From positions 3,820,001 through 3,884,000 of the forward strand of contig NZ_CP019509.1 in the NCBI RefSeq assembly GCF_002002905.1: 64,000 nucleotides of DNA. The letters are read 5' to 3'. Both the position numbers and the translations under genes were made by a program. A model generated the notes under the pieces. That model saw nothing but the letters and a program-made list of their open reading frames with translations. It did not search any database and was not told where the DNA came from. The DNA comes from Aquaspirillum sp. LM1. Its GTDB lineage: Bacteria > Pseudomonadota > Gammaproteobacteria > Burkholderiales > Aquaspirillaceae. Below, piece after piece: positions 9,626-17,483 of this stretch. Position 1 is the first letter of the stretch. Every line of letters begins with the position of its first letter.

Positions 9626-9931
9626 ATGAAAAAACTGCTCGTTTCTGCCGCTGCCCTCGCCGTGCTGGCCTCCGCTCCGGCCTTTGCCAACCAAGCCCTG
9701 GCCCAAAAGAACAACTGCCTGTCGTGTCATACCGTGGACAAAAAAGTGGTTGGCCCGGCTTACAAGGAAGTGGCCGCCAAGTACAAGGGCGACAAGACCG
9801 CTGAAGCCAAGCTGGTTGATAAGGTGAAAAAGGGCGGCGTAGGCGTGTGGGGCCAGATCCCGATGCCGGCTAACGCCCAAGTCAGCGATGCTGATGCCAA
9901 AACCCTGGTGAAGTGGATCCTGTCGCTGTAA
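9626..9931 (+). CDS. Periplasmic class I cytochrome c (c8/c551 type)
   Basis: A 101-residue protein with a cleavable signal peptide (MKKLLVSAAALAVLASAPAFA) and one haem site CLSCH near residue 33; a Met in IPMPAN is the likely distal ligand. It is a small soluble electron carrier. The ATG at 9626 is fixed by an AGGAG box 10 bases upstream. A paralogue with the same layout lies at 40719 beside the PQQ alcohol dehydrogenases. The gene has its own terminator and no obvious partner, so its redox partner cannot be named. Confidence 0.9.
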   Translation: MKKLLVSAAALAVLASAPAFANQALAQKNNCLSCHTVDKKVVGPAYKEVAAKYKGDKTAEAKLVDKVKKGGVGVWGQIPMPANAQVSDADAKTLVKWILSL

Positions 9932-9950
9932 TCCGGCGCACAGTGTCGTG

Positions 9951-9996
9951 CCCTGCCAGACGCCAGCACCGTGCGCCTGGCAGGTGTCGGTTTTTT
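9951..9996 (+). terminator. Rho-independent terminator after the cytochrome c gene
   Basis: An inverted repeat (CCTGCCAG ... CTGGCAGG) is followed shortly by T6 at 9991-9996. Confidence 0.65.
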
Positions 9997-10246
9997 ACGA
10001 TGGTCCGCGACGCTAGCACGCGGCTGGCCGTTTCGGGCCGTTGCACTGGCGCATGCTGAATGCGCGCAGGCACTGGCAGCCAACATTGGCCACCGTGCGC
10101 CAGTCTGTTATTGCACCGCAGCAGGCGCGATTTGGCCATTCCGGCAAAAATGCCCTGCTCATGGCAGGGAAAATTTGCATTTCCCCGGCAAACTCCTTTA
10201 ACCTTCCTGCCCGTTTGCCCACCCTCTTCTTTGCAGGAAAACCGCC
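9997..10246. other. Intergenic leader region of dksA
   Basis: I see no gene here. The only structure of note is a stem-loop CCCTGC/GCAGGG at about 10152-10168 in what would be the dksA upstream region, followed by A4TTT; it could be an upstream terminator or leader hairpin. Confidence 0.4.
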
Positions 10247-10657
10247 ATGGCCAAATTGACCGAACAGGACATCCTGAACTACGACGGCGACGATTACATG
10301 AACGCCGACCAGCTGGAGTTTTTCAAGGATCGTCTGCTGCAGATGCAGCAAGAATTGCTGAGCAACGCCGACGCCACCACCAACCACCTGCAAGAGCAGG
10401 AGGCCACCCCGGACCCGGCTGACCGCGCCACCCTGGAAGAAGAATACGCACTGGAGCTGCGCACCCGCGACCGTGAGCGCAAGCTGCTGCTGAAGATCCA
10501 GTCCACCCTGAAAAAAATCGAAGCAGGCGACTACGGTTACTGCGAAGACACCGGCGAGCCAATTGGCCTGCGCCGCCTGCTGGCCCGCCCGACCGCCTCG
10601 CTGTCGGTAGAAGCCCAGGAACGCCGCGAACGGATGAAAAAACAGTTCGCCGACTGA
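10247..10657 (+). CDS. dksA: RNA polymerase-binding transcription factor DksA
   Basis: DksA enters the RNA polymerase secondary channel and, with ppGpp, redirects transcription during the stringent response. The 136-residue protein keeps the coiled-coil tip aspartates in DPADRAT (residues 56-61) and the long coiled coil up to about residue 92. The C-terminal globular domain has a single cysteine (Cys99 in YGYCEDTGEPIG); the other three positions of the classical four-cysteine zinc finger are Thr102, Ser120 and Ala123. The fold must therefore be held without zinc, as in other betaproteobacterial and redox-insensitive DksA variants. A plausible hairpin lies just downstream. Confidence 0.93.
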   Translation: MAKLTEQDILNYDGDDYMNADQLEFFKDRLLQMQQELLSNADATTNHLQEQEATPDPADRATLEEEYALELRTRDRERKLLLKIQSTLKKIEAGDYGYCEDTGEPIGLRRLLARPTASLSVEAQERRERMKKQFAD

Positions 10658-10683
10658 TTCCGGCTGTCCTTGCCGGCTGTCTG

Positions 10684-10731
10684 AACGCCCGCCCTGCCCC
10701 CTGACGCAACTCAGAGGGGCCGGCGGGCGTT
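10684..10731 (+). terminator. Stem-loop downstream of dksA
   Basis: A long inverted repeat (AACGCCCGCC ... GGCGGGCGTT, with CCCCCTGA/TCAGAGGGG inside) lies 27 bases after the dksA stop. There is no long T-run, so it is a likely but not certain terminator. Confidence 0.55.
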
Positions 10732-10870
10732 GTCGTCAGCGGCAGCACCTGAACCGCACAGCGGCCCCCTGGCCAGCGGTTTTTCTGGTGGAAGGCCTCG
10801 CCACGGGTTTGCACATCAGATAAAACCACGCTAGGCTTGGCGTTTTGCCATCGCTTTCTTCGAGTGCACC

Positions 10871-11959
10871 ATGCAACGCCAAACTGACGACGTCCGTATC
10901 CGGGAAATCAAAGAGCTGCTTCCGCCGCTGGCTCACCTTTACGAACTGCCGAACACCGACAAGGCCTCCGAACTGATTTTTGCCACCCGCAGCGACATTG
11001 CCCGCCTGCTGCGCGGCGAAGACGACCGCCTGCTGGTGGTGATCGGCCCGTGTTCGATCCACGACACCCAGGCCGCCCTGGAATACGCCGCCAAGCTGCA
11101 GCCGCTGCGCGACGCGCTGGCGGGCGAACTGCTGGTGGTGATGCGCGTGTACTTTGAAAAACCGCGCACCACGGTGGGCTGGAAGGGCCTGATCAACGAC
11201 CCTAAGCTGGATGGCAGCTACGACATCAACCGTGGCCTGCGCATTGCCCGCCAACTGCTGCTGGACCTGAATAACCAGGGCATGCCAGCCGCCACCGAAT
11301 TCCTCGACATGATCACCCCGCAATACGTGGCCGACCTGATCAGCTGGGGTGCCATCGGCGCACGCACCACCGAAAGCCAGGTACACCGCGAGCTGGCCTC
11401 TGGCCTGTCCTGCCCGGTGGGCTTCAAGAACGGCACCGACGGCAACCTGAAAATCGCCGTGGACGCCATCCGCGCCGCCAGCCAGCCGCACCACTTCCTG
11501 TCGGTCACCAAAGCCGGCCACTCCGCCATTGTCAGCACCGGCGGCAACCCGGACTGTCATGTGATCCTGCGTGGCGGCAAAGAACCCAACTACGCCAGCG
11601 ACCATGTGCGCGCCGCCGCCGCCGAACTGGCCGCCGTGGGCCTGCCGCAAAAGGTGATGGTGGACTTCAGCCACGCCAACAGCCGCAAGGACTACCGCCG
11701 GCAAATGGAAGTGGCCGCCGACGTGGCCGCTCAAATGGCCGCCGGCGACAGCCACATCTTTGGCGTGATGGTGGAAAGCCATCTGGTGGAAGGCCGTCAG
11801 GACCTGAAAGCCGGCTGCACCCCCACCTACGGCCAGAGCATCACCGACGCCTGCATCGGCTGGGCCGACACCGAAGCCCTGCTCACCACCCTGGCCGACG
11901 GCGTAAAAGCCCGCCGCGCCAAGCTGGGCGTGCCACAGGACGCCTCGGCAGACGAATAA
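10871..11959 (+). CDS. aroG: 3-deoxy-7-phosphoheptulonate synthase (DAHP synthase, class I)
   Basis: First enzyme of the shikimate pathway, condensing phosphoenolpyruvate and erythrose 4-phosphate. The 362-residue protein has the usual class I landmarks: VVIGPCSIHD near residue 60, RVYFEKPRTTVGWKGLINDP with the PEP-binding residues, GARTTESQVHRELASG, HFLSVTKAGHSAI and DFSHANSRKDY. Which aromatic amino acid feeds back on it cannot be read from the sequence. It stands alone and ends in a strong terminator. Confidence 0.96.
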   Translation: MQRQTDDVRIREIKELLPPLAHLYELPNTDKASELIFATRSDIARLLRGEDDRLLVVIGPCSIHDTQAALEYAAKLQPLRDALAGELLVVMRVYFEKPRTTVGWKGLINDPKLDGSYDINRGLRIARQLLLDLNNQGMPAATEFLDMITPQYVADLISWGAIGARTTESQVHRELASGLSCPVGFKNGTDGNLKIAVDAIRAASQPHHFLSVTKAGHSAIVSTGGNPDCHVILRGGKEPNYASDHVRAAAAELAAVGLPQKVMVDFSHANSRKDYRRQMEVAADVAAQMAAGDSHIFGVMVESHLVEGRQDLKAGCTPTYGQSITDACIGWADTEALLTTLADGVKARRAKLGVPQDASADE

Positions 11960-12039
11960 ACCCGTCCGCACCCCACTCGCACGCACGATGGCAAAACACG
12001 CGCGTTGACCGGCCTGGCCGACATGGCTGACCGAAGAGA

Positions 12040-12083
12040 AAACAACATGCCCGGTGATGATCTCACCGGGCATTGTTTTTTTT
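12040..12083 (+). terminator. Rho-independent terminator after aroG
   Basis: A near-perfect stem (CAACATGCCCGGTGA / TCACCGGGCATTG) with a short loop is followed by T8. Confidence 0.9.
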
Positions 12084-12293
12084 GGGGGGATACGTTAGAA
12101 ATGTGCCGAAGAAATCGTTGCTCCATGTCAACCCGGACATAGGAACCCGATATCAACAAAAACTATCTTTGCAAAATATTTTCTTGAATAAACCTAAGGG
12201 GCTAGCCATTTAATAAACCACTAAAAATCCAATTAGCATTTATTTGTCGCGCAACGCATCTTGTTTTATTATAAATGAGGCCACCAAAACACC
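12084..12293. other. AT-rich leader of the HEPN gene
   Basis: Composition drops abruptly to AT-rich immediately after the aroG terminator and remains so through the following gene. No tRNA, integrase or clear repeat is visible at the boundary. Confidence 0.5.
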
Positions 12294-13016
12294 ATGGAAC
12301 TCCAAACCGCCCTAAATACAATTGCAACAGATATTTTCCGAAAGCAAGCAGACTATGACTACATTGCAGCCCGAGCGAGCTATCGTATGCGCCTCCGGCA
12401 ACAATTTCTCTGGTCGGCACATCAGGCTGTAGAAAAGTACCTGAAGGCTATACTTCTCTTCAACAGCAAGAGCGCAAGGTTCTATACGCCAACTGGCAGA
12501 ACAAAGCAGAAAGAGTTTAGCCATAATTTAGCGGCTCTTCTACTAGAGGTAAGAAGCATTCAACTTTTCGAAATCGAGCTTGGCCCTAAAGGCGAGGAAT
12601 TTTTTTCCTACCTTTCTAGTCAGGGAGTTAACAGATACCTCAGCGCTTCTGCATACAGCATGGCTGATGCCATTCAGCAACTCGATCAACTAGTTTGGCA
12701 TATTCGCCGCTACTGCCAGTACATTTCAAGTCATCACGAAGCCATACCAGGCATGCAAGAGGCAATTCTCCGATCCATTACCGCCCCATCTACGAAGAGA
12801 ATGCCACAATTGCTTGGTGGTGAGCTAGAAGCCGTAGTTAGGCGAGATCCAAAGGATTCAGCCAGAAAAGCCCTTGTATGGGCAAATCTTTGGTATTGTA
12901 ATAAGAGGCGGCATCGTGTTACTTACGATGCCTTCAGTTCTTTTGAAATTACGCCCAGTGAACGAGAATGGCAAGGCATCGACTGGGAGACTATTGAATA
13001 CTATGTCAAACCGTGA
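12294..13016 (+). CDS. HEPN domain-containing protein, probably acquired
   Basis: The 240-residue protein has an N-terminal helical segment WSAHQAVEKYLKAIL (about residues 40-54) that matches the HEPN family core, in which many members are RNases of toxin-antitoxin or defence systems. The classical RxxxxH catalytic motif is not clearly present; the nearest candidate is RRYCQYISSHH around residue 135. The C-terminal 90 residues are unrecognised. Base composition is much more AT-rich than all neighbours, indicating transfer. No nucleotidyltransferase (MNT) partner is adjacent. A GAGG box lies 13 bases upstream of the ATG, which is far. Its 3' end overlaps the convergent XRE gene by 16 bases. 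Confidence 0.75.
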   Translation: MELQTALNTIATDIFRKQADYDYIAARASYRMRLRQQFLWSAHQAVEKYLKAILLFNSKSARFYTPTGRTKQKEFSHNLAALLLEVRSIQLFEIELGPKGEEFFSYLSSQGVNRYLSASAYSMADAIQQLDQLVWHIRRYCQYISSHHEAIPGMQEAILRSITAPSTKRMPQLLGGELEAVVRRDPKDSARKALVWANLWYCNKRRHRVTYDAFSSFEITPSEREWQGIDWETIEYYVKP

Positions 13017-13327
13017 GGAGACGACCTCCGGCGTGGTGCGCGTTGGCGCTGCTGGGCAGCTTCGGCTTGCGCCATCTGGGCGATGGATTGGCGTTTCAGC
13101 ACAAACAGCTCATCCAGTTCTGTCGTCAAGCCCAGCGCTTGCACCGCCCGGATCAGCGTGTCCAGCGAGCATTGGCCGTCGGTTTCCAGCTTGCGCAGTG
13201 CGCCCAGCGAAAGTCCGGCCATGTGCGCCAGTTGGCGTTGTGACAGCGACTGGGCCAGGCGTTGCACCCGCAGGCGGGCACCCAGTTCGCGCAGGATTTC
13301 ATTGGGGAGAGACAAGATAAAAGACAT
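13001..13327 (-). CDS. HipB-like XRE family transcriptional regulator without an adjacent hipA
   Basis: A 108-residue protein with an XRE helix-turn-helix (RLAQSLSQRQLAHMAGLSLG, residues 22-41) followed by LRKLETDGQCSLDTLIRAVQALGL, the pattern of HipB-type antitoxins encoded just before hipA. Here no hipA follows: the stop codon falls inside the 3' end of the AT-rich HEPN gene. The palindrome ATTATAAT about 45 bases upstream offers a -10 box. The most economical reading is an orphan antitoxin whose kinase partner was lost when the HEPN segment entered. Confidence 0.8.
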   Translation of the reverse strand: MSFILSLPNEILRELGARLRVQRLAQSLSQRQLAHMAGLSLGALRKLETDGQCSLDTLIRAVQALGLTTELDELFVLKRQSIAQMAQAEAAQQRQRAPRRRSSPHGLT

Positions 13328-13424
13328 TTTGCTGTGACTTAAGCCCGGTTTTTCCGATTAATCACCATTATAATGTGTTTTATCTGGTGGGGCGGCGATG
13401 TTGGCCGCCGTCCCGCTAAAAGCC

Positions 13425-14174
13425 TTAATCCGACGACTTGCTCCCCACCGCCGCCGGGGCCTGGCTCAAAATCCGGTCTGCCAGCCGCGAGAACGGCAGC
13501 GATTGCAGCCAGACGTGGCCCGGCCCGGTCAGGGTGGCAAAAAACAGCCCTTCGCCGCCAAACAGCGCGCTTTTCAGTTTGCCGACGTATTCGATATCAA
13601 AGTCCACGCTGGGCTGAAACGCCACCACGCAGCCGGTGTCCACGCGCAGCACTTCGCCGGCTTTCAGCTGTTTTTCCACCAGCGTGCCGCCAGCGTGCAG
13701 GAATACATAGCCGTCGCCTTCCAGCTTTTGCAGGATAAAGCCTTCGCCGCCAAACAGGCCGGCACCCAGCCGGCGCTGAAAGGCGATGCCCAGCGACACG
13801 CCTTTGGCGGCGCACAGGAAGGCGTCTTTTTGCGCCAGCAGGGTGCCGCCGAGTTCGCGCAGGTGTATCGGAACGATCTTGCCCGGCGAGGCGGCGGCAA
13901 AGGCCACGCGCTTTTTGCCGTGGCCTTGGTTGACAAACACGGTGGTGAACAGCGATTCGCCGGTCAGCAGACGCTTGCCGGCACCAAACAGTTTGCCCAT
14001 CAGCCCGCTTTGCTGCTCGGAGCCATCGCCAAACAGGGTGTCCATGCTGATGCCGTCTTCCATATACATCATGGCACCGGCTTCGCCGACGGCGGCTTCG
14101 CCGGGGTCGAGTTCGATTTCGACAAATTGCAGGTCGTCGCCGACGATCTGGTAATCGATTACGTGCATGCTCAT
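13425..14174 (-). CDS. AIM24/TIGR00266 family protein
   Basis: A 249-residue protein of the TIGR00266 (AIM24-like) beta-helical family: [19 protein letters not shown] at the N-terminus, [12 protein letters not shown], and repeated Gly-rich strands such as [14 protein letters not shown] and [14 protein letters not shown]. Members are widespread and uncharacterised in bacteria. I start it at 14174 because a GGAG box lies upstream and the family begins there; a longer frame reaches 14210. It precedes the molybdopterin genes on the same strand but is not obviously part of that pathway. Confidence 0.85.
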   Translation of the reverse strand: MSMHVIDYQIVGDDLQFVEIELDPGEAAVGEAGAMMYMEDGISMDTLFGDGSEQQSGLMGKLFGAGKRLLTGESLFTTVFVNQGHGKKRVAFAAASPGKIVPIHLRELGGTLLAQKDAFLCAAKGVSLGIAFQRRLGAGLFGGEGFILQKLEGDGYVFLHAGGTLVEKQLKAGEVLRVDTGCVVAFQPSVDFDIEYVGKLKSALFGGEGLFFATLTGPGHVWLQSLPFSRLADRILSQAPAAVGSKSSD

Positions 14175-14231
14175 GGCGGGGCTCCGGGTAATGGGGTTGT
14201 AGGTGGGCAAGTTGGGATGGAGAAAAACCGC

Positions 14232-14822
14232 TCAGGGCGCGGCCAGCCGGGCCAGGTCGGCCAGGGTGTTGGCGTTGGCAAACGGTTGATCAAAGTGGAC
14301 TGGCTGGTGGTCCAGGTCGGCCAGCCAGCCGCGAATGCTGCGCCCGCCGCGTGCCAGATAGGCATCCAGGCTGGCGGCGCAGTTGCGGTGCAGTGCCAGC
14401 AGGGTGGGGTGCCAGTGCGCGGGGTCGGCGGCGCTGCTGGCCTGACGATCATGTGCGGCGTCGAGCAGACGCTGGGCAAAGTCATCGGGCAGTTGCACGG
14501 CATCGCAGGGCACCACCAGCAGCCAGGGATGCGGGCAGGCAGCCAGCCCGGCCTGAATGCCGGCCAGCGGGCCAGGGTAGCCGGCCTCGGCGTCGGGCAG
14601 TACCGGGTGGCCCCAGCGGGCGTAATGGTCAAGGTGGCGGTTGGCGCTGAGCAGATAGCCAGCCGGGGGCCGGGTTTGTTGGGCCAGGCTGCGCAGCACA
14701 TGCTGGGTAAGCGCTTCGCCGTGCAGGGTTTGCAGGCCTTTGTCCACGCCCCCCATCCGGCTGGCCTGGCCGCCGGCCAGAATCAGCGCGGTGTAGGCAG
14801 GCAGTACCGGGTTCAGCCCCAT
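14232..14822 (-). CDS. mobA: Molybdenum cofactor guanylyltransferase MobA
   Basis: MobA attaches GMP to molybdopterin to form the bis-MGD cofactor of DMSO-reductase family enzymes. The 196-residue protein has the nucleotide-binding signature LILAGGQASRMGGVDKGL near residue 13, GPLAGIQAGL and the VVPCDAVQLP metal-binding region. It overlaps the end of moaE by 10 bases, so translation is probably coupled. It is the last gene of the small molybdopterin operon. Confidence 0.93.
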   Translation of the reverse strand: MGLNPVLPAYTALILAGGQASRMGGVDKGLQTLHGEALTQHVLRSLAQQTRPPAGYLLSANRHLDHYARWGHPVLPDAEAGYPGPLAGIQAGLAACPHPWLLVVPCDAVQLPDDFAQRLLDAAHDRQASSAADPAHWHPTLLALHRNCAASLDAYLARGGRSIRGWLADLDHQPVHFDQPFANANTLADLARLAAP

Positions 14823-15274
14823 CGCTGAACGGCCTGCTGGTCGCTGGATTTAGCTTCCACCCAATGGCTGCCGGCCTGGGTGTGTTCTTTTTTCCAGAAC
14901 GGCGCATCGTGCTTGAGGTAGTCCATGATGAATTCGCAGGCGGCAAAGGCATCGCGGCGGTGAGCGCTGGCGGTGAGCACCAGCACAATCGGCTCGCCCA
15001 GTGGCAGATAGCCCACCCGGTGGACCACCCGCGCCGCACTGAGCGGCCAGCGCTGGCGGGCGGTGTCCAGAATCGCCAGCAGGGATTTTTCGGTCATGCC
15101 GGGATAGTGTTCCAGCTCCAGGGCCATCACCCCGGATTGGTCGCCAAAGTCGCGTACCTGACCAATAAAACACACTTGGGCACCCACGTCGGGCCGGCTG
15201 GCCAGCGCGGCCATTTCGCCGCCGGCGTCAAACCGCCCGGTTTGCACCTGCACGCTGAAAGCACAAGATTCCAT
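14813..15274 (-). CDS. moaE: Molybdopterin synthase catalytic subunit MoaE
   Basis: The large subunit of molybdopterin synthase, which receives sulfur from the MoaD C-terminus and inserts it into precursor Z. The 153-residue sequence shows FIGQVRDFGD, LELEHYPGMTEKSL, VVHRVGYLPLGE and the C-terminal PFWKKEHTQAGSHWVEA with the catalytic lysines. moaD lies 5 bases upstream and mobA overlaps downstream. Confidence 0.95.
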   Translation of the reverse strand: MESCAFSVQVQTGRFDAGGEMAALASRPDVGAQVCFIGQVRDFGDQSGVMALELEHYPGMTEKSLLAILDTARQRWPLSAARVVHRVGYLPLGEPIVLVLTASAHRRDAFAACEFIMDYLKHDAPFWKKEHTQAGSHWVEAKSSDQQAVQRWG

Positions 15275-15279
15275 GCGGG

Positions 15280-15531
15280 TCAGCCCCCGGTTACCGGCGG
15301 AAAAATCGCCACTTCGTCGCCATCGGCCAGTGGGTGCGGGCCATGCACCACACTGTGGTTAACCGCCACCCGGAATGGCTGTTCCACCGCCAGCGCATCG
15401 GCCCAGGCCGCGCCGCGCTGGCGCAGCAGCTCAAGCAGCTCGGCCACGCTGTGGCCGGTAAAGGTCAGGGTTTCCTGATCCTGGCCCAGTTGGTCGCGCA
15501 GGCGGGCAAAGTACAGCAGCGTCAGTTGCAT
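15280..15531 (-). CDS. moaD: Molybdopterin synthase sulfur carrier subunit MoaD
   Basis: An 83-residue ubiquitin-like protein that ends in VTGG; the terminal Gly-Gly is the site of adenylation and thiocarboxylation. The start MQLTLLYFARLRDQLG and the segment EVAIFPPVTGG are typical MoaD. It lies between a small membrane-peptide gene (3 bases upstream) and moaE (5 bases downstream). Confidence 0.94.
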   Translation of the reverse strand: MQLTLLYFARLRDQLGQDQETLTFTGHSVAELLELLRQRGAAWADALAVEQPFRVAVNHSVVHGPHPLADGDEVAIFPPVTGG

Positions 15532-15534
15532 GGC

Positions 15535-15663
15535 TTAGTCTTTCGCATCGGAAGGGGGTTGCTTGCCGTGGCCGAGAAACATCACCCACAGGTGAAAAAT
15601 CGCCCCGCCAATCGGCACGGCGGCCATGATGCCGACAAAAATCCATTCTTCCCAGCTCAACAT
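15535..15663 (-). CDS. Small single-span membrane protein, first gene of the molybdopterin operon
   Basis: A 42-residue product (MLSWEEWIFVG...PPSDAKD) with one clear transmembrane segment (about residues 7-30) and a short charged C-terminal tail. The frame extends further upstream into the repeat element, but the ATG at 15663 is the only start before repetitive DNA. It ends 3 bases before moaD, so it is probably translated with the operon. No family is recognised; it could be a membrane anchor or an unrelated small respiratory-type peptide. Confidence 0.55.
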   Translation of the reverse strand: MLSWEEWIFVGIMAAVPIGGAIFHLWVMFLGHGKQPPSDAKD

Positions 15664-15719
15664 GATGCGGTCCAGACAGCGGGTAAAACAACCATAGTAG
15701 AGAATTCGTCGAGGCCCGG

Positions 15720-16042
15720 CTAGTAGCCAGTCACGATGATATGAACCAAATGACTGGCTGGCAGCTAGACCGCTTTCGGCATGCGTTTCACCTGACGTGT
15801 CGTTCCCGCGCAGGCGGGAACCCAGGCCGTGCCACAGCGTGCGCCGTGGGGGTTGAGCGTTGTCGGATAGTCCGCTCGCTGTGGATGCCTCTGGATTCCC
15901 GCCTGCGCGGGAATGACGCGGTGGGGTGCGGCGGATGGTTCGCCGTGTCAAGTTAAGATGTTGTGTTGAAAGAAATTAAGCAAGACATCCGACGTCGGCT
16001 TGCTCGCAGGCACCCTCGTGTTTCAACGTGACTGGCTACTAG
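15720..16042. mobile_element. MITE-like element, copy 1, with perfect 16-bp terminal inverted repeats
   Basis: The two ends are perfect inverted copies of CTAGTAGCCAGTCACG (15720-15735 and 16027-16042). The 323-base interior encodes nothing and contains two palindromes, TTCCCGCGCAGGCGGGAA and its relative TTCCCGCCTGCGCGGGAA, about 85 bases apart. A diverged copy lies at about 26081-26384 in opposite orientation. The structure is that of a non-autonomous element. CTAG at both tips may be part of the target duplication. No transposase in this window has matching ends. Confidence 0.75.
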
Positions 16043-16072
16043 TTGTCCGTCCGGACTAGCCGGCACGGCGGC

Positions 16073-16462
16073 TCAGTGGCTGACAATTCCGTCAGCGGTG
16101 ATGCTCAGTTCGTTTACCCAGCTGTCGGTAAACTTGCCCACGCACACCGATGTCTGCCGGGTGGCGCTCCAGGGGATGGTGACGGTATAGCCCATGCCGG
16201 GCCGGTGATTGAGCGCCACCACCCGGGTTTCCCCGGCTTGCAGCTGGGTGAGGGTGATGCGTTCCTGGGTAAAGTCGTTGCCGTGTTCAAACACCACCAG
16301 CGGCACAATCTGCGGCAGCTGGTTGTGCAGTTTGACAAACAGCACCGGGCCGGGAGTGCTTAGTGTGTGCCAGAGCAGGGTGATGCCCACGCCCAGCAGG
16401 CAGCTGAGCAGGGCCAGCCGCCAGGGGCGGGCGGCCAGTGCGGTAAGGCGGGTGAGCGGCAT
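16073..16462 (-). CDS. Hypothetical membrane-anchored protein
   Basis: A 129-residue protein with one N-terminal transmembrane segment (LALLSCLLGVGITLLWHTL, about residues 16-34) and a soluble C-terminal part of beta character containing one cysteine (VCVGKF). No family recognised. It sits alone between the MITE and the TetR gene; the C-terminal domain would face the periplasm if the N-terminus is cytoplasmic. Confidence 0.6.
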   Translation of the reverse strand: MPLTRLTALAARPWRLALLSCLLGVGITLLWHTLSTPGPVLFVKLHNQLPQIVPLVVFEHGNDFTQERITLTQLQAGETRVVALNHRPGMGYTVTIPWSATRQTSVCVGKFTDSWVNELSITADGIVSH

Positions 16463-16567
16463 GGGGCCATCAATCTATAAATGAATAGATTGTAGCGTGT
16501 CGGCAAGCCGGTGAATACCGGCGATGGCCAGGCCACGCTGGCACGCTGCGTTCTTCCCGTTGCCGGC

Positions 16568-17368
16568 TCATCCTTCCGGCAACTGCATCCCCATCGAATA
16601 CAGCCGTGGGCAGCCCATCATCTGCCCGATATCCGGCACGGGCATCTCGCTTAGCCCGTTGATCCAGGGCCGCACAATCAGTGCCATCACCAGCTGGAAA
16701 TCATCCTGCATCCACTCCGGCGGAATCATCCGCTCCAGCAGCAGCACGGCCAGGCCGTGCACCATCGACCAGATGGCGGCGGCGTAATGGCTGGCGGTCT
16801 GCTCGGTAATCCGGTCAGCCATTGGCGAGCCCTGGGCGGCCAGCAAAATGGCCTGGGCCAGGCCCTGAAACCCCAGCTGGCCAGCCTGCCAGCTGGCCAG
16901 GATGGCTTCTTCGGTTTGGTTTTGCGGGGCGGGCAGCTGCTTCAGGCCGTCCGGGCCGGCAGTGGAAGGATGTTTCAGCAAGCCGCCAAAGTGCTCGCCG
17001 GGGCAGTGGCTGAACATCACCGCCAGATACGCCGGGTGCTGGGTGGCAAAGTTCAGATAGGCGCGCGCCAGTTGCTCCAGTGTTTCCGGCAGCTGATTGG
17101 CCGCCACCGGAATGCTGTGCATGGCTGTGGTCAGCAGCTGGTAGCCTTCATTGGCTGCCACCGCCAGCACATGGTCCTTGCCTTCAAAGTGCCGATACGG
17201 CGCAGCCTGGCTGACGCCGGCAGCCCGGCAGATTTCCGCCAGGGTAAAGCCGGAAGGGCCGCGCTGGCGCACCAGTTCCAGCGAGGCGTCGATCAAGGTG
17301 CGGCGCAGATCGCCGTGGTGATAGCGGCCAGCAGGTTTGCGCGGAATGGATGAGCCAGTGGAAGACAT
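16568..17368 (-). CDS. TetR family transcriptional regulator of the adjacent export operon
   Basis: A 266-residue regulator with a TetR helix-turn-helix (FTLAEICRAAGVSQAAPYRHF, about residues 42-62) and a C-terminal ligand domain resembling the TetR_C WHG type. I take the start at 17368 (MSSTGSSIPRK); the frame extends 20 codons further but without support. It is divergent from the four-gene export operon starting at 17484, so control of that operon is the natural inference. The inducer is unknown. Confidence 0.88.
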   Translation of the reverse strand: MSSTGSSIPRKPAGRYHHGDLRRTLIDASLELVRQRGPSGFTLAEICRAAGVSQAAPYRHFEGKDHVLAVAANEGYQLLTTAMHSIPVAANQLPETLEQLARAYLNFATQHPAYLAVMFSHCPGEHFGGLLKHPSTAGPDGLKQLPAPQNQTEEAILASWQAGQLGFQGLAQAILLAAQGSPMADRITEQTASHYAAAIWSMVHGLAVLLLERMIPPEWMQDDFQLVMALIVRPWINGLSEMPVPDIGQMMGCPRLYSMGMQLPEG

Positions 17369-17421
17369 GGTGTGCGCTCTGTAAAGGTGCGGAGTAATGG
17401 GGCATTTTAGTGTGAAGCCAC

Positions 17422-17469
17422 TTGACACGGATAGTCCAGACCCCGTAAGTTAACGATCAATACATTAAC
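17422..17469 (+). promoter_or_regulatory. Putative promoter and operator of the export operon
   Basis: A TTGACA hexamer (17422-17427) has a weak -10 (TAAGTT) 18 bases on, overlapped by the dyad GTTAA-N11-TTAAC (17449-17469), a plausible TetR operator between the divergent genes. Confidence 0.4.
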
Positions 17470-17483
17470 GGCGAAAGCGGCGT

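Noticed and set aside
13398-14828. A 476-codon plus-strand frame
   Set aside because: It runs antisense through the AIM24-family gene and mobA, both of which have clear protein motifs on the other strand.
15780-15960. Part of a CRISPR-like repeat array suggested by repeated TTCCCGC/GCGGGAA units
   Set aside because: There are only two palindromes per element, in opposite orientation, inside a structure with terminal inverted repeats; no regular spacers and no cas genes.
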